Source of the DNA: Formosa sp. Hel1_31_208
Lineage (GTDB): Bacteria; Bacteroidota; Bacteroidia; Flavobacteriales; Flavobacteriaceae
Length of the DNA: 64,000 nucleotides
Reading direction: 5' to 3'
Assembly (NCBI RefSeq): GCF_900104785.1
Contig: NZ_LT629733.1
Span: forward strand, 2,645,001 to 2,709,000
Numbering within the stretch: the stretch's first letter is position 1; every line of letters starts with the position of its first letter. The translations under genes were made by a program, and so were the position numbers. Of the stretch, positions 23,178 through 31,076 are shown piece after piece. Under the pieces are notes generated by a model. That model did no database searches. It had not been told where the DNA came from and worked only from the letters and a program-made list of their open reading frames with translations.

Positions 23178-24308
23178 TTATAAACGTTTATCCATTTGTT
23201 TTACCATTTTATCTTTCCAAGCTCTGAAATCTCCTGCTAATATATGTTTTCTTGCTTCTCTCACCAACCACATATAAAATCCGAGATTATGAATAGTTGC
23301 AATTTGCTTTCCGAGTAATTCGTTAACGGTAAATAAATGTCTTAAATAAGCTTTGGTGTATTCGGTATCAACAAATGTAATACCCATCTCATCAACAGGA
23401 GAAAAATCATCTGCCCATTTTAAGTTTTTAATATTAATTGAACCATGAGCGGTAAACAACATGCCGTTTCGTGCATTACGAGTTGGCATGACACAATCAA
23501 ACATATCTACTCCGAGAGCAATATTTTCTAGAATATTAATTGGTGTTCCTACACCCATTAAATATCTTGGTTTTTCCCATGGTAGTATTTCACAGACCAC
23601 ATCAGTCATGGCATACATTTCTTCGGCAGGCTCTCCTACAGATAAACCTCCAATAGCATTACCTTGAGCTCCAGCATTAGCAATATATTCTGCCGATTGT
23701 TGTCGTAAGTCTTTGTATGTGCTTCCTTGAACAATAGGGAAAAAAGTTTGCTCATAATCATACATAAAAGGCGTTTTATCTAGATGTGTCAAACAACGAT
23801 CTAACCAACGATGTGTCATATGCATAGAGCGTTTGGCATAATTATAATCACAAGGGTATGGCGTGCATTCATCAAATGCCATAATGATATCAGCACCAAT
23901 ACTTCGTTGAACTTCCATCACGTTTTCAGGTGTGAATACATGATATGAGCCGTCTATATGAGATTTAAATTTCACACCTTCTTCTTTAATCTTCCGGTTG
24001 GCTGATAATGAATAAACTTGATAACCACCAGAATCGGTTAAAATATTCCGATCCCAATTCATAAATTTATGCAGCCCGCCCGCTTTCTCCAAAATAGGTG
24101 TTTGGGGTCGGAGATATAAATGATATGTATTTCCTAAAATAACATCTGGATTAATGTCATTTTTCAATTCACGTTGATGAACACCTTTCACTGATGCCAC
24201 TGTACCAACAGGCATAAAAATAGGGGTCTCAATTTGACCATGGTCTGTTGTCATTACAGCAGCTCTGGCTTTACTTTGAGGGTCGCATGCTTTTAATTCA
24301 AATTTCAT
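23178..24308 (-). CDS. tgt: tRNA-guanine transglycosylase lacking zinc cysteines
   Basis: Exchanges guanine-34 for preQ1 in tRNAs with GUN anticodons. The 376-residue TIM barrel keeps LTDSGGYQVYSL, the substrate-recognition GGLSVGEP, and the catalytic Asp in DMFDCVMPTRNARNG. The C-terminal zinc site is altered: where E. coli has ECDCYTCRNYSRAYL, this protein has MGITFVDTEYTKAYL with no gap, so all three Cys ligands are replaced by Gly309, Thr311 and Asp314; only His340 remains. I believe this loss is general in Bacteroidota, from memory. First gene of a group with lptF/G, eamA and possibly accA, with a TATCTTTG box upstream at 24329-24336. Confidence 0.95.
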   Translation of the reverse strand: MKFELKACDPQSKARAAVMTTDHGQIETPIFMPVGTVASVKGVHQRELKNDINPDVILGNTYHLYLRPQTPILEKAGGLHKFMNWDRNILTDSGGYQVYSLSANRKIKEEGVKFKSHIDGSYHVFTPENVMEVQRSIGADIIMAFDECTPYPCDYNYAKRSMHMTHRWLDRCLTHLDKTPFMYDYEQTFFPIVQGSTYKDLRQQSAEYIANAGAQGNAIGGLSVGEPAEEMYAMTDVVCEILPWEKPRYLMGVGTPINILENIALGVDMFDCVMPTRNARNGMLFTAHGSINIKNLKWADDFSPVDEMGITFVDTEYTKAYLRHLFTVNELLGKQIATIHNLGFYMWLVREARKHILAGDFRAWKDKMVKQMDKRL

Positions 24309-24328
24309 AAAAAACGGGCATCAGAGGG

Positions 24329-24336
24329 CAAAGATA
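24329..24336 (-). promoter_or_regulatory. tgt promoter, -7 box
   Basis: The minus strand reads TATCTTTG, a perfect match to TAnnTTTG, about 20 bases before the tgt ATG. It lies in the 221-base region shared with the divergent transketolase genes. Confidence 0.5.
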
Positions 24337-24472
24337 ATTATCTAGACGTATTAAGGTCTTAAACATTTAATAAAATTGCACTTCTAAATATCTAAAATCC
24401 TCATTCTATATTATTAAATCCTTAAATTGTTAGCAAGTGTTTAAAATCGTTAATAAGTGACTGGTTTCTATT

Positions 24473-24503
24473 TTTGTTTAGGCACATGAAAACTTTATTT
24501 TTG
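24473..24503 (+). promoter_or_regulatory. Transketolase promoter
   Basis: TTTG at 24473-24476 and TATTTTTG at 24496-24503 are separated by 19 bases, the Bacteroidota -33/-7 arrangement. The start of transcription would lie about 20 bases before the transketolase ATG. Confidence 0.6.
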
Positions 24504-24529
24504 ACGCTGAAATTACATACATGTTTTAT

Positions 24530-25375
24530 ATGCCAAACACACAACAATTACAAGATCTAACAACACAAGTTCGCAGAGATATTTTGCGAATGGTTCACAA
24601 GGTAAATTCTGGTCATCCAGGAGGTTCTTTAGGCTGCACAGAATTTATGGTAGCACTTTATCAAGAAATAATGGATAGAAAAGACAGTTTTGATATGGAC
24701 GGTATCGGAGAAGATATTTTCTTCTTGTCTAATGGTCATATTTCGCCAGTCTTTTACAGTGTGCTTGCACGCTCTGGATATTTTCCAGTAAATGAATTGA
24801 ACACCTTTAGATTGATAAATTCTAGACTTCAAGGCCACCCTACTACACACGAAGGCTTACCTGGAATACGTGTTGCATCTGGTTCACTTGGTCAAGGTTT
24901 TAGTGTTGCTCTAGGTGCTGCTGAAACTAAAAAGTTAAATAACGATAACCATATTGTTTATAGTTTACATGGTGATGGCGAATTACAAGAGGGTCAAAAT
25001 TGGGAAGGCATTATGTATGCGGCAGCTCATAAAGTCGACAATATTATTTCTACAATTGACTTAAACGGTCAACAAATTGATGGCTCTACAGATGACGTTT
25101 TACCAATGGGTAGTTTAAAAGCCAAATTTGAAGCCTTTGGGTGGATTGTTGTTGAGATTGAAAAAGGAAATGATATTGAGGCAATATTGAATGGTATGAT
25201 CGAAGCAAAATCTTTAACTGGTCATGAAAAACCTGTATGCGTCTTACTTAAAACAGTTATGGGTAATGGAGTTGATTTCATGATGCATACCCACGCTTGG
25301 CATGGGAAAGCTCCTAATGATGAGCAGCTAGCAATCGGACTTGCACAAAACGCAGAGACTTTAGGAGATTACTAA
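24530..25375 (+). CDS. Transketolase, N-terminal subunit
   Basis: Carries the thiamine-diphosphate pyrophosphate-binding half of a split transketolase (pentose phosphate pathway). Seen: VNSGHPGGSLGCTEFM, LPGIRVASGSLGQGFSVALG, and the GDGELQEGQNWEGIMYAAAH segment with the Mg2+/ThDP motif GDG...N. I place the start at the ATG at 24530 (MPNTQQLQDLTTQVRRDI), which fits related proteins; an ATG three codons upstream at 24521 is also possible. The C-terminal half follows 18 bases later. Two-gene transketolases are common in Bacteroidota and archaea. Both halves are needed for activity. Confidence 0.93.
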   Translation: MPNTQQLQDLTTQVRRDILRMVHKVNSGHPGGSLGCTEFMVALYQEIMDRKDSFDMDGIGEDIFFLSNGHISPVFYSVLARSGYFPVNELNTFRLINSRLQGHPTTHEGLPGIRVASGSLGQGFSVALGAAETKKLNNDNHIVYSLHGDGELQEGQNWEGIMYAAAHKVDNIISTIDLNGQQIDGSTDDVLPMGSLKAKFEAFGWIVVEIEKGNDIEAILNGMIEAKSLTGHEKPVCVLLKTVMGNGVDFMMHTHAWHGKAPNDEQLAIGLAQNAETLGDY

Positions 25376-25393
25376 TTAGCAATTAAGAAAAAA

Positions 25394-26347
25394 ATGAAGA
25401 CATATACAAATACAGGAAATAAAGACACACGATCTGGTTTTGGAGCTGGACTAACTGAGTTAGGCAAAACTAACGCAAATGTTGTTGCACTTTGTGCAGA
25501 TCTCATTGGGTCTCTTAAAATGGATGAGTTTAAAGCTAACCATCCTGAACGTTTTTTTCAAGTAGGAATCGCTGAAGCCAATATGATAGGTCTTGCAGCA
25601 GGTATGACTATTGGTGGCAAGATTCCATTTACAGGAACCTTTGCTAATTTTTCTACAGGTCGCGTTTATGACCAAATTAGACAAAGCGTTGCTTACTCAC
25701 ACAAAAACGTAAAGATTTGTGCTTCTCATGCTGGTTTAACTTTGGGTGAAGATGGTGCTACACATCAAATTTTAGAAGATATTGGATTGATGAAAATGCT
25801 CCCTGGCATGACCGTCATTAACACCTGTGACTATAATCAAACCAAAGCTGCAACAATAGCTATTGCGAAACATAATGGCCCTGTATATTTACGATTTGGA
25901 AGACCTAAAGTCGCCAATTTCACTCCTGAAGATCAAACATTTGAAATTGGAAAAGCACTGCAACTCACTGAAGGTAGTGATGTGACAATTGTAGCAACTG
26001 GCCATTTGGTTTGGGAAGCTCTAGAAGCCTCTAAAACACTAAAAGAAAAAGGGATTTCAGCGGAAGTTATTAATATTCATACAATCAAACCTTTAGATGA
26101 GACTGCTATTTTGAATTCAGTTGCGAAAACTGGTTGTATCGTTACTGCTGAAGAACATAATTATCTTGGTGGTTTGGGTGAAAGTGTGGCACGTGTGCTA
26201 TCTCAACATTATCCTGCTCCTCAAGAACTTGTTGCAACTAAAGATACATTTGGTGAATCTGGAACTCCAGCTCAGCTTATGGAAAAGTATGGTCTAAATG
26301 CGAAAGCCATAATAGAAGCTACTGAAAAGGCGGTACAAAGAAAATAA
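25394..26347 (+). CDS. Transketolase, C-terminal subunit
   Basis: Supplies the pyrimidine-binding and C-terminal domains of the split transketolase; the 317-residue product resembles the second half of transketolase and DXS-type enzymes. Seen: FFQVGIAEANMIGLAAGMTI with the catalytic Glu of the pyrimidine domain, HAGLTLGEDGATHQ, RFGRPKVANF, and the C-terminal domain from about 190 (VTIVATGHLVWEALEASK). It pairs with the N-terminal half 18 bases upstream, with which it should be cotranscribed and form a heterotetramer. No promoter is visible between them. Confidence 0.93.
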   Translation: MKTYTNTGNKDTRSGFGAGLTELGKTNANVVALCADLIGSLKMDEFKANHPERFFQVGIAEANMIGLAAGMTIGGKIPFTGTFANFSTGRVYDQIRQSVAYSHKNVKICASHAGLTLGEDGATHQILEDIGLMKMLPGMTVINTCDYNQTKAATIAIAKHNGPVYLRFGRPKVANFTPEDQTFEIGKALQLTEGSDVTIVATGHLVWEALEASKTLKEKGISAEVINIHTIKPLDETAILNSVAKTGCIVTAEEHNYLGGLGESVARVLSQHYPAPQELVATKDTFGESGTPAQLMEKYGLNAKAIIEATEKAVQRK

Positions 26348-26490
26348 TTAACCTAGATAGGAAGTTATTATCTTGTGTACTGCACATTTGATGAGACGAT
26401 AGGATTTTAATTTAGACGGTGAGCTAAAAAATAATTTTCGTTTGGCAACGTTTTTGATATTATACATCAAAATTACAAAAAACGAATATT

Positions 26491-27081
26491 ATGAAAAAAT
26501 TAGTTATCAGTACGTTTTTATTAAGCTTGTTTTGTTTTAGTGCCAATGCTCAAGAAGGAACTTCCTTCGGAATAAAAGCTGGCTTAAATTACAATTCCAA
26601 CGGCGACTATTTTCAATCTATCGGTGACAATGCTCAAAATCCAGATCGAAATATAGGCTATCATATTGGAGTCTACGGGAAAATTGGTAATGCTCTTTAC
26701 TTCAGACCAGAATTGATATACACGAGTACTAAGAGTGATTACAATAGTGATGATTTCGAAATGAAAAAAATTGACGCTCCACTATTAGTTGGTATTAAAG
26801 TAATCGGTCCTGTTAGTGTATTTGGAGGACCTTCTCTACAGTATATTTTGGACACCCAATTTGACGGAATAAACATTGATAATGTAGAAAACGACTTCTC
26901 AGTAGGTTTAAACTTCGGAATTGGTCTAAATTTTAATAAAATTGGTATCGATCTCAGATATGAGCGCGGTTTTAGTGACAATGAAGCAACTTTTATTGGA
27001 AATAATCTCGGACAAGCTGCTATAAGTAGAATAGACACAAGACCAGATCAATTAATTTTAAGTTTATCAATAGCACTTTAA
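26491..27081 (+). CDS. Outer-membrane beta-barrel protein, PorT-like
   Basis: A 196-residue protein with a clear signal peptide (LVISTFLLSLFCFSANAQ) and alternating beta strands typical of the small OMP_b-brl/PorT-like barrel family: FGIKAGLNYNS at the start, YFRPELIYTST, PLLVGIKVIGPVSVFGGPS, and FGIGLNFNKIGIDLRYERG. Such eight-stranded barrels are very common in Flavobacteria and mostly of unknown function. The Asp/Asn-rich N-terminal loops suggest surface exposure. It is a single gene, closed by the bidirectional terminator at 27095-27125. PorT itself is larger; I do not claim orthology. Confidence 0.85.
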   Translation: MKKLVISTFLLSLFCFSANAQEGTSFGIKAGLNYNSNGDYFQSIGDNAQNPDRNIGYHIGVYGKIGNALYFRPELIYTSTKSDYNSDDFEMKKIDAPLLVGIKVIGPVSVFGGPSLQYILDTQFDGINIDNVENDFSVGLNFGIGLNFNKIGIDLRYERGFSDNEATFIGNNLGQAAISRIDTRPDQLILSLSIAL

Positions 27082-27094
27082 ACACTAAAAGACA

Positions 27095-27125
27095 TAAAAA
27101 AAGACGCTTAAAAGCGTCTTTTTTT
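27095..27125. terminator. Bidirectional terminator
   Basis: A perfect AAGACGCTT / AAGCGTCTT stem with poly-A and poly-T flanks ends both the barrel gene and the convergent FKBP gene. Confidence 0.9.
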
Positions 27126-27139
27126 ATTTATAATTGAGA

Positions 27140-28090
27140 TTATTCCGTTTCATTAGACTCTGTAGAATCTTCATCTAAATAATTTGGAATGCCATCCATA
27201 TCCGAATCATCGTTAGTAGGATCACCGTCATTATTTAAATCTTCATTAATGGTTAACACACCATCACCATCATCATCAGGATCGAAAAAATTGGGAATAT
27301 CATCTTCATCCGTATCATCATCAGTAATGTTATTATTACCATTTAAATCTTCAAAATGAGAAAGGACACCGTCATTATCATGATCATTTGGTGCAGCATC
27401 ATACAACTCGAATTTAAAAATCAAATTGGTGTAAGGAGCAATACCTGCTCCTCCTGGAGGCGCATTAAAATAAGCCAGACCCGAAGGTAAAAACATGACT
27501 CCAAACCCATAATTTGAATACCCTATTGTACCATCAGGATTTACAGTTGGTCCATCTTCCGCAGTATTAAAATCTTGTAATACATCTCTCCAACCTGGAA
27601 TAACTTGAATTAAATCTAAGGTTATAGCATTAGGCGTACTATCAAATACAGTCCCATTAGGCAGCTGTCCGCTATAAATAATACTCACATCATCGGTGAA
27701 ATTTGGCTCCGGCCCAATTGCATCAGGATTTAAATCCAATACATAATAGTCATAAGTGGTATCTTGAAAAGAAGTTGTTAATGTAACAACATCATTGATC
27801 AATAATTCATTATCATCTGGATCAGGCAATTCTAAATAATTTCCCTCGCTATCTTTTGGAAGCTCCATGATGACAATATCATCGACCGAATAATCTAGAG
27901 ACGTATCGGCAAATGCACTTTTATTGTAATAATGTGTTTCTAGATAGTTTAAAAGTGAGTCATTATCTGCAATTTGCTGTTCTGTTCTGTCCCTTGGTGG
28001 TGGTACAGTAAACTCGATTTCATCAGGTGTACAGGCTAATATAACACCGATAAACACCATGATTATGAGTAAACTTTTTTTAATGTTCAT
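27140..28090 (-). CDS. FKBP-type prolyl isomerase lipoprotein with Ca2+-binding tail
   Basis: A 316-residue lipoprotein: signal peptide with lipobox ILAC (Cys near 20). Residues about 125-235 form an FKBP domain (DDVSIIYSGQLPNGTVFDST, IQVIPGWRDVLQDF, GFGVMFLPSGLAYFN, NLIFKFELYDA). The tail from about 238 is a thrombospondin type 3-like array (DHDNDGVLSHFEDLNGN, DDIPNFFDPDDDGDG, DGDPTNDDSDMDG) expected to bind calcium. Some FKBP active-site aromatics are replaced, so isomerase activity is likely but not certain. It sits in the outer or inner membrane facing the periplasm. Single gene, convergent with the barrel gene. Confidence 0.9.
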   Translation of the reverse strand: MNIKKSLLIIMVFIGVILACTPDEIEFTVPPPRDRTEQQIADNDSLLNYLETHYYNKSAFADTSLDYSVDDIVIMELPKDSEGNYLELPDPDDNELLINDVVTLTTSFQDTTYDYYVLDLNPDAIGPEPNFTDDVSIIYSGQLPNGTVFDSTPNAITLDLIQVIPGWRDVLQDFNTAEDGPTVNPDGTIGYSNYGFGVMFLPSGLAYFNAPPGGAGIAPYTNLIFKFELYDAAPNDHDNDGVLSHFEDLNGNNNITDDDTDEDDIPNFFDPDDDGDGVLTINEDLNNDGDPTNDDSDMDGIPNYLDEDSTESNETE

Positions 28091-28217
28091 GTTGACGTAA
28101 ATTTTCTTTGATCCAAATAAGAAATGAATCGTTCAATATTGCTTATTTTTAAGGCGCAAGATACAATAATATAATTTTTTTGTACTATACTATTAACGTC
28201 AATTTCACAGTTTTAAT

Positions 28218-28598
28218 ATGCGAATCGATAAATACCTTTGGTGTGTCAGATATTGTAAAACAAGAAGCATTGCGACTAATGCATGTAAAAAAGGTCATGT
28301 AAAAGTCAATGAGCAGGTGGTAAAGCCGAGCAGAGAAGTGTACCCAACGGATAAAATTGACTTCAGAAAAGATCAAATTAACTATCAAATTATTGTTAAT
28401 GATTTGCCGGAAAGTCGGGTTGGTGCAAAGCTGGTAGATCTATACAGAACAGATGTGACTCCAAAAGATGCGTTTGAAACACAAGAGTTACTAAAACTTG
28501 CTAAAGATTATTATCGAAAAAAAGGCGTAGGTCGACCTACGAAAAAAGACCGAAGGGATATTGATGACTTTTACGACGAGCCTGAAGAAGATATCTAG
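28218..28598 (+). CDS. S4-domain RNA-binding protein, Hsp15-like
   Basis: The 126-residue product starts MRIDKYLWCVRYCKTRSIA and continues ATNACKKGHVKVNEQVVKPS, an S4 RNA-binding fold of the HslR/Hsp15 type. Hsp15 rescues stalled 50S subunits carrying nascent chains after heat shock in E. coli. The C-terminal part is basic then acidic (KKGVGRPTKKDRRDIDDFYDEPEEDI), as in other members. Divergent from the FKBP gene and followed by the phosphoribosyltransferase gene on the same strand. Orthology to hslR is likely but not proven, so no symbol is given. Confidence 0.88.
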   Translation: MRIDKYLWCVRYCKTRSIATNACKKGHVKVNEQVVKPSREVYPTDKIDFRKDQINYQIIVNDLPESRVGAKLVDLYRTDVTPKDAFETQELLKLAKDYYRKKGVGRPTKKDRRDIDDFYDEPEEDI

Positions 28599-28630
28599 GT
28601 AATCATAAGCACATTAAGAAAACTCTTTTT

Positions 28631-28638
28631 TATATTTG
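28631..28638 (+). promoter_or_regulatory. Promoter -7 box of the PRT gene
   Basis: TATATTTG, a perfect TAnnTTTG box, overlaps a possible TTG start at 28636. Transcription beginning a few bases downstream would exclude that TTG and favours the ATG at 28657. Confidence 0.5.
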
Positions 28639-28656
28639 AACAAACCAAATGGCAGC

Positions 28657-29160
28657 ATGAATATTTCAAAAAATATAATATTAGATCACCAGGAGATCCA
28701 GCATAAAATTAGACGCATTGCTTATCAAATCTATGAAAGTAATGTCTATGAAGACGAAATCATTTTAGCTGGTATTGAACAAAATGGTTATATACTTGCA
28801 AAAAAGCTTAAACTTAGCCTTGAAAAAATTTCCGAATTAAAACCTATTCTTTGTAAGGTAATCATTGATAAAAAAAATCCATTAAACGAGATAAAGACGT
28901 CACTTAAAAAAGAGGAATATCAAGATAAATCTATTGTTTTAATTGATGATGTTCTTAATTCAGGAAGTACCTTAATTTATGGCGTTAAGCATTTTTTAGA
29001 TGTTCCCTTGAAACAATTTAAAACAGCAGTATTGGTAAATCGTAACCACAAGAAATTTCCAGTTAAGGCAGACTACAAAGGCATTTCGCTATCTACCTCT
29101 CTCAATGAACACGTAGAAATCGATTTATCTGGGAAACAAAATAAGGCGTTTTTAAAATAA
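28657..29160 (+). CDS. PyrR-like phosphoribosyltransferase
   Basis: A 167-residue type I phosphoribosyltransferase. The PRPP loop is IVLIDDVLNSGSTLIYGVKH (acidic pair then glycine/serine turn), and the start has LDHQEIQHKIRRIAYQIYE, as in PyrR and related proteins. PyrR regulates pyrimidine genes and has uracil phosphoribosyltransferase activity, but small PRTs of this kind in Flavobacteria are often of unknown substrate. I choose the ATG at 28657 over an upstream TTG because the TTG lies inside the promoter box. Its stop overlaps the convergent shikimate kinase gene by nine bases. Confidence 0.85.
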   Translation: MNISKNIILDHQEIQHKIRRIAYQIYESNVYEDEIILAGIEQNGYILAKKLKLSLEKISELKPILCKVIIDKKNPLNEIKTSLKKEEYQDKSIVLIDDVLNSGSTLIYGVKHFLDVPLKQFKTAVLVNRNHKKFPVKADYKGISLSTSLNEHVEIDLSGKQNKAFLK

Positions 29161-29670
29161 TTGAAGCATGATGTCTTGTACCACATCATCAATAGAACGA
29201 CCATCTGTTTTTACACTTATCTGAGATTGCTCATAAAACGGGGCTCTTTCAAAAAGATGTTTTCCAATAAACTCTTGAAGTTCTTCTTTGGAGTTTAGAT
29301 GTGCAATAAGCGGCCTATGGGTCTTTTGCTCAAACAATCGCTGTGATAAGGTAGGTATATTGGCCTTAAGGTAAATAGTTACAGCGTCTTTGTTTGTTAA
29401 CAAAGCCTCCATATTATTGCCATAACATGGTGTACCACCTCCCAAAGACACAACAGTATGCGACAAAGATGTAACATCCTCTAAATAGATAGCTTCGGCT
29501 TTTCTAAAATAAATCTCCCCTTTGTTGTTAAAAATATGAGATATGGTAGAATTTTCTTTTGATTCTATATACCTATCAAAATCCTGATAATTGTAGTTAA
29601 GGACTTCGGCTAATTTCTCACCGACAACTGATTTTCCAGAACCCATATATCCAATTAAAAATAGCGTCAT
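29152..29670 (-). CDS. aroK: Shikimate kinase
   Basis: Phosphorylates shikimate at O3 in aromatic amino-acid synthesis. The 172-residue product has Walker A GYMGSGKSVVG near the N-terminus, the shikimate-binding DFDRYIE (D of the DxD-type site), VVSLGGGTPCY and the lid Arg in FEQKTHRPLI. All expected features are present, and the length is normal. It is monocistronic, convergent with the phosphoribosyltransferase gene and upstream of the tRNA-Lys gene, which is on the other strand. Confidence 0.95.
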   Translation of the reverse strand: MTLFLIGYMGSGKSVVGEKLAEVLNYNYQDFDRYIESKENSTISHIFNNKGEIYFRKAEAIYLEDVTSLSHTVVSLGGGTPCYGNNMEALLTNKDAVTIYLKANIPTLSQRLFEQKTHRPLIAHLNSKEELQEFIGKHLFERAPFYEQSQISVKTDGRSIDDVVQDIMLQLF

Positions 29671-29745
29671 TTTATCCTTATAATTTGATTTTTAAAAACA
29701 TAAGATATGTCCTTACAAAAAAACAAAAAATTATCTAATAATAGG

Positions 29746-29776
29746 TTTGGAATATAAATTAATCGTTTTATATTTG
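29746..29776 (+). promoter_or_regulatory. tRNA promoter
   Basis: TTTG at 29746-29749 and TATATTTG at 29769-29776, with a 19-base spacer, form a near-ideal Bacteroidota promoter 23 bases before the tRNA-Lys gene. Confidence 0.7.
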
Positions 29777-29799
29777 CACCCTCGTTAGAGAAACTTATT

Positions 29800-29872
29800 G
29801 ACCAGTTAGCTCAGTTGGTAGAGCATCTCCCTTTTAAGGAGAGGGTCCTGGGTTCGAGCCCCAGACTGGTCA
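29800..29872 (+). tRNA. tRNA-Lys (anticodon TTT)
   Basis: A complete cloverleaf: 7-bp acceptor GACCAGT with ACTGGTC, D arm TAGCTCAGTTGGTAGAGCA, anticodon stem TCTCC with GGAGA around loop CTTTTAA, T arm CTGGG-TTCGAGC-CCCAG, and discriminator A. The 3' CCA is not encoded. The anticodon TTT assigns it to lysine. Confidence 0.97.
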
Positions 29873-29881
29873 CAACAAAAA

Positions 29882-29909
29882 AGTTAAGCACTCGCTTAGC
29901 TTTTTTTTT
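29882..29909 (+). terminator. Terminator between the tRNA genes
   Basis: An 8-bp stem with one G-U pair (29882-29889 with 29894-29901) is followed by nine T. The tRNA-Leu gene just downstream therefore probably has its own promoter or depends on readthrough. Confidence 0.7.
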
Positions 29910-29926
29910 ATCTTTACTAAAATAAT

Positions 29927-30010
29927 GCGCACGTGGCGGAATTGGTAGACGCGCCAGCTTGAGGGGTTGGTGGACTTTAGTCCGTGGAAGTTCGAGTCTT
30001 CTCGTGCGCA
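29927..30010 (+). tRNA. tRNA-Leu (anticodon GAG)
   Basis: Acceptor GCGCACG with CGTGCGC, D arm with TTGGTAGACGC, anticodon stem CCAGC with GTTGG (one G-U pair) around TTGAGGG, so anticodon GAG, a long variable arm as in class II tRNAs, and T arm with GTTCGAGTC. Length 84 and discriminator A are typical of leucine. CCA is not encoded. Confidence 0.95.
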
Positions 30011-30094
30011 CTTTCTTTCTTACCTATTTTCTCTCTACCAAATCAGGAACTATTAAAAAAAACACAAAAAAGAGTACCCTGACAAAAAAATACT

Positions 30095-30114
30095 TATTTT
30101 TGTTTAACTTTTTT
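30095..30114 (+). promoter_or_regulatory. Regulator promoter with half of the crt operator motif
   Basis: TATTTTTG at 30095-30102 matches the -7 box; directly on it begins TTGTTTAACTTTT (30100-30112), the same 13 bases found in the inverted repeat before crtI. This suggests that the regulator binds its own promoter as well (inference). Confidence 0.4.
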
Positions 30115-30123
30115 TAATGAACA

Positions 30124-31023
30124 ATGAACAACGTTAAGAGTACATTTAGCATCAAGGATCTTGAAAACCTAACTGGAATTAAAGCACATACGATAAGAAT
30201 TTGGGAAAAGCGATACAATCTATTGCAACCAGAAAGAACAGATACGAATATTAGATATTATAGTCTAAGTAATCTTCAGAAACTGTTAAATATCAGCTAT
30301 TTAAACAGTAATGGTTATAAAATTTCCAAAATTGCTTCTCTAGAAAATAACGATATTCCCAAATTAGTAAAAGAGGTTGCTCAAAATGATAGAACTCACA
30401 ATCATGCCCTTGATGCCTTTAAACTTTCGATGCTTAACTTTGATCAAAAACTCTTTTACGATACCTACGAAGGCTTAATGAAGGAAAAATCTTTTAGCGA
30501 TATGTTCTATGAAGATTTCATCCCACTACTCTCAGAAATTGGACTTTTATGGCAAACAGATACCATAACTCCGGCTCATGAACATTTTTTGACATCATTG
30601 ATACGACAGAAAATTTTAGTAAATACTGAAGTCATTCAATCCAAAAATCAGGTGGTATCCGATAAGGTCTTTGTCTTATATCTTCCAGATAATGAAGTGC
30701 ATGAATTAGGATTAATGCTGATTAATTATGAAATAATTTCTAGAGGACATCAGTCTATATTTTTGGGCCAAAGTGTTCCTTTAAATAGTTTAAAAGATTT
30801 ATTGAACTATTATGATGATATTACCTTTGTTTCGTATTTCACTGTAAAACCCGAAAAAGACCAGATTGATTCCTACATTAAAGACTTCACTACAAAAATA
30901 TTAGTGAAAAAATCGATTAAATTTTGGGTCCTTGGTCGAATGTTAGAAGAAATTGATTTAAATTTATTACCACAACAAATCACGCCTTTTGATTCGGTGA
31001 AGAATTTAGTTAAAAAACTCTAA
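30124..31023 (+). CDS. MerR-family regulator with cobalamin-binding domain (CarH/LitR type)
   Basis: A 299-residue transcription factor. The N-terminus is a MerR winged helix (FSIKDLENLTGIKAHTIRIW, then EKRYNLLQPERTDTN). The C-terminal half keeps the cobalamin-binding signatures of CarH: Trp, nine residues, Glu-His (in LWQTDTITPAHEHF) and ExHxxG (EVHELG), whose His is the lower axial ligand. In CarH, adenosylcobalamin makes the protein repress carotenoid genes in the dark and light releases it. The gene stands 53 bases upstream of crtI on the same strand, and an inverted repeat before crtI is a plausible operator. Light control is inferred from family and context; some homologues sense B12 only. 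Confidence 0.9.
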   Translation: MNNVKSTFSIKDLENLTGIKAHTIRIWEKRYNLLQPERTDTNIRYYSLSNLQKLLNISYLNSNGYKISKIASLENNDIPKLVKEVAQNDRTHNHALDAFKLSMLNFDQKLFYDTYEGLMKEKSFSDMFYEDFIPLLSEIGLLWQTDTITPAHEHFLTSLIRQKILVNTEVIQSKNQVVSDKVFVLYLPDNEVHELGLMLINYEIISRGHQSIFLGQSVPLNSLKDLLNYYDDITFVSYFTVKPEKDQIDSYIKDFTTKILVKKSIKFWVLGRMLEEIDLNLLPQQITPFDSVKNLVKKL

Positions 31024-31036
31024 AATTTTATCGCTC

Positions 31037-31056
31037 AAGTTAAAATTGTTTAACTT
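31037..31056. promoter_or_regulatory. Inverted-repeat operator upstream of crtI
   Basis: AAGTTAAAATTGTTTAACTT is a perfect 8-bp inverted repeat around ATTG, lying just before a TAAATTTG -7 box (31062-31069). Its right half plus flank (TTGTTTAACTTTT) also occurs before the regulator gene. It is the best candidate for the binding site of the MerR/B12 regulator. Confidence 0.55.
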
Positions 31057-31076
31057 TTGTATAAATTTGTTAGACA

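Noticed and set aside
29800..30010. tRNA genes as an attachment site for the island.
   Set aside because: The island lies 19 kb away, and no integrase or direct repeat of the tRNA ends is visible.
29811..30011. Minus-strand ORF of 66 residues across the tRNA genes.
   Set aside because: It reads the complements of both tRNA genes, so it is not a protein gene.
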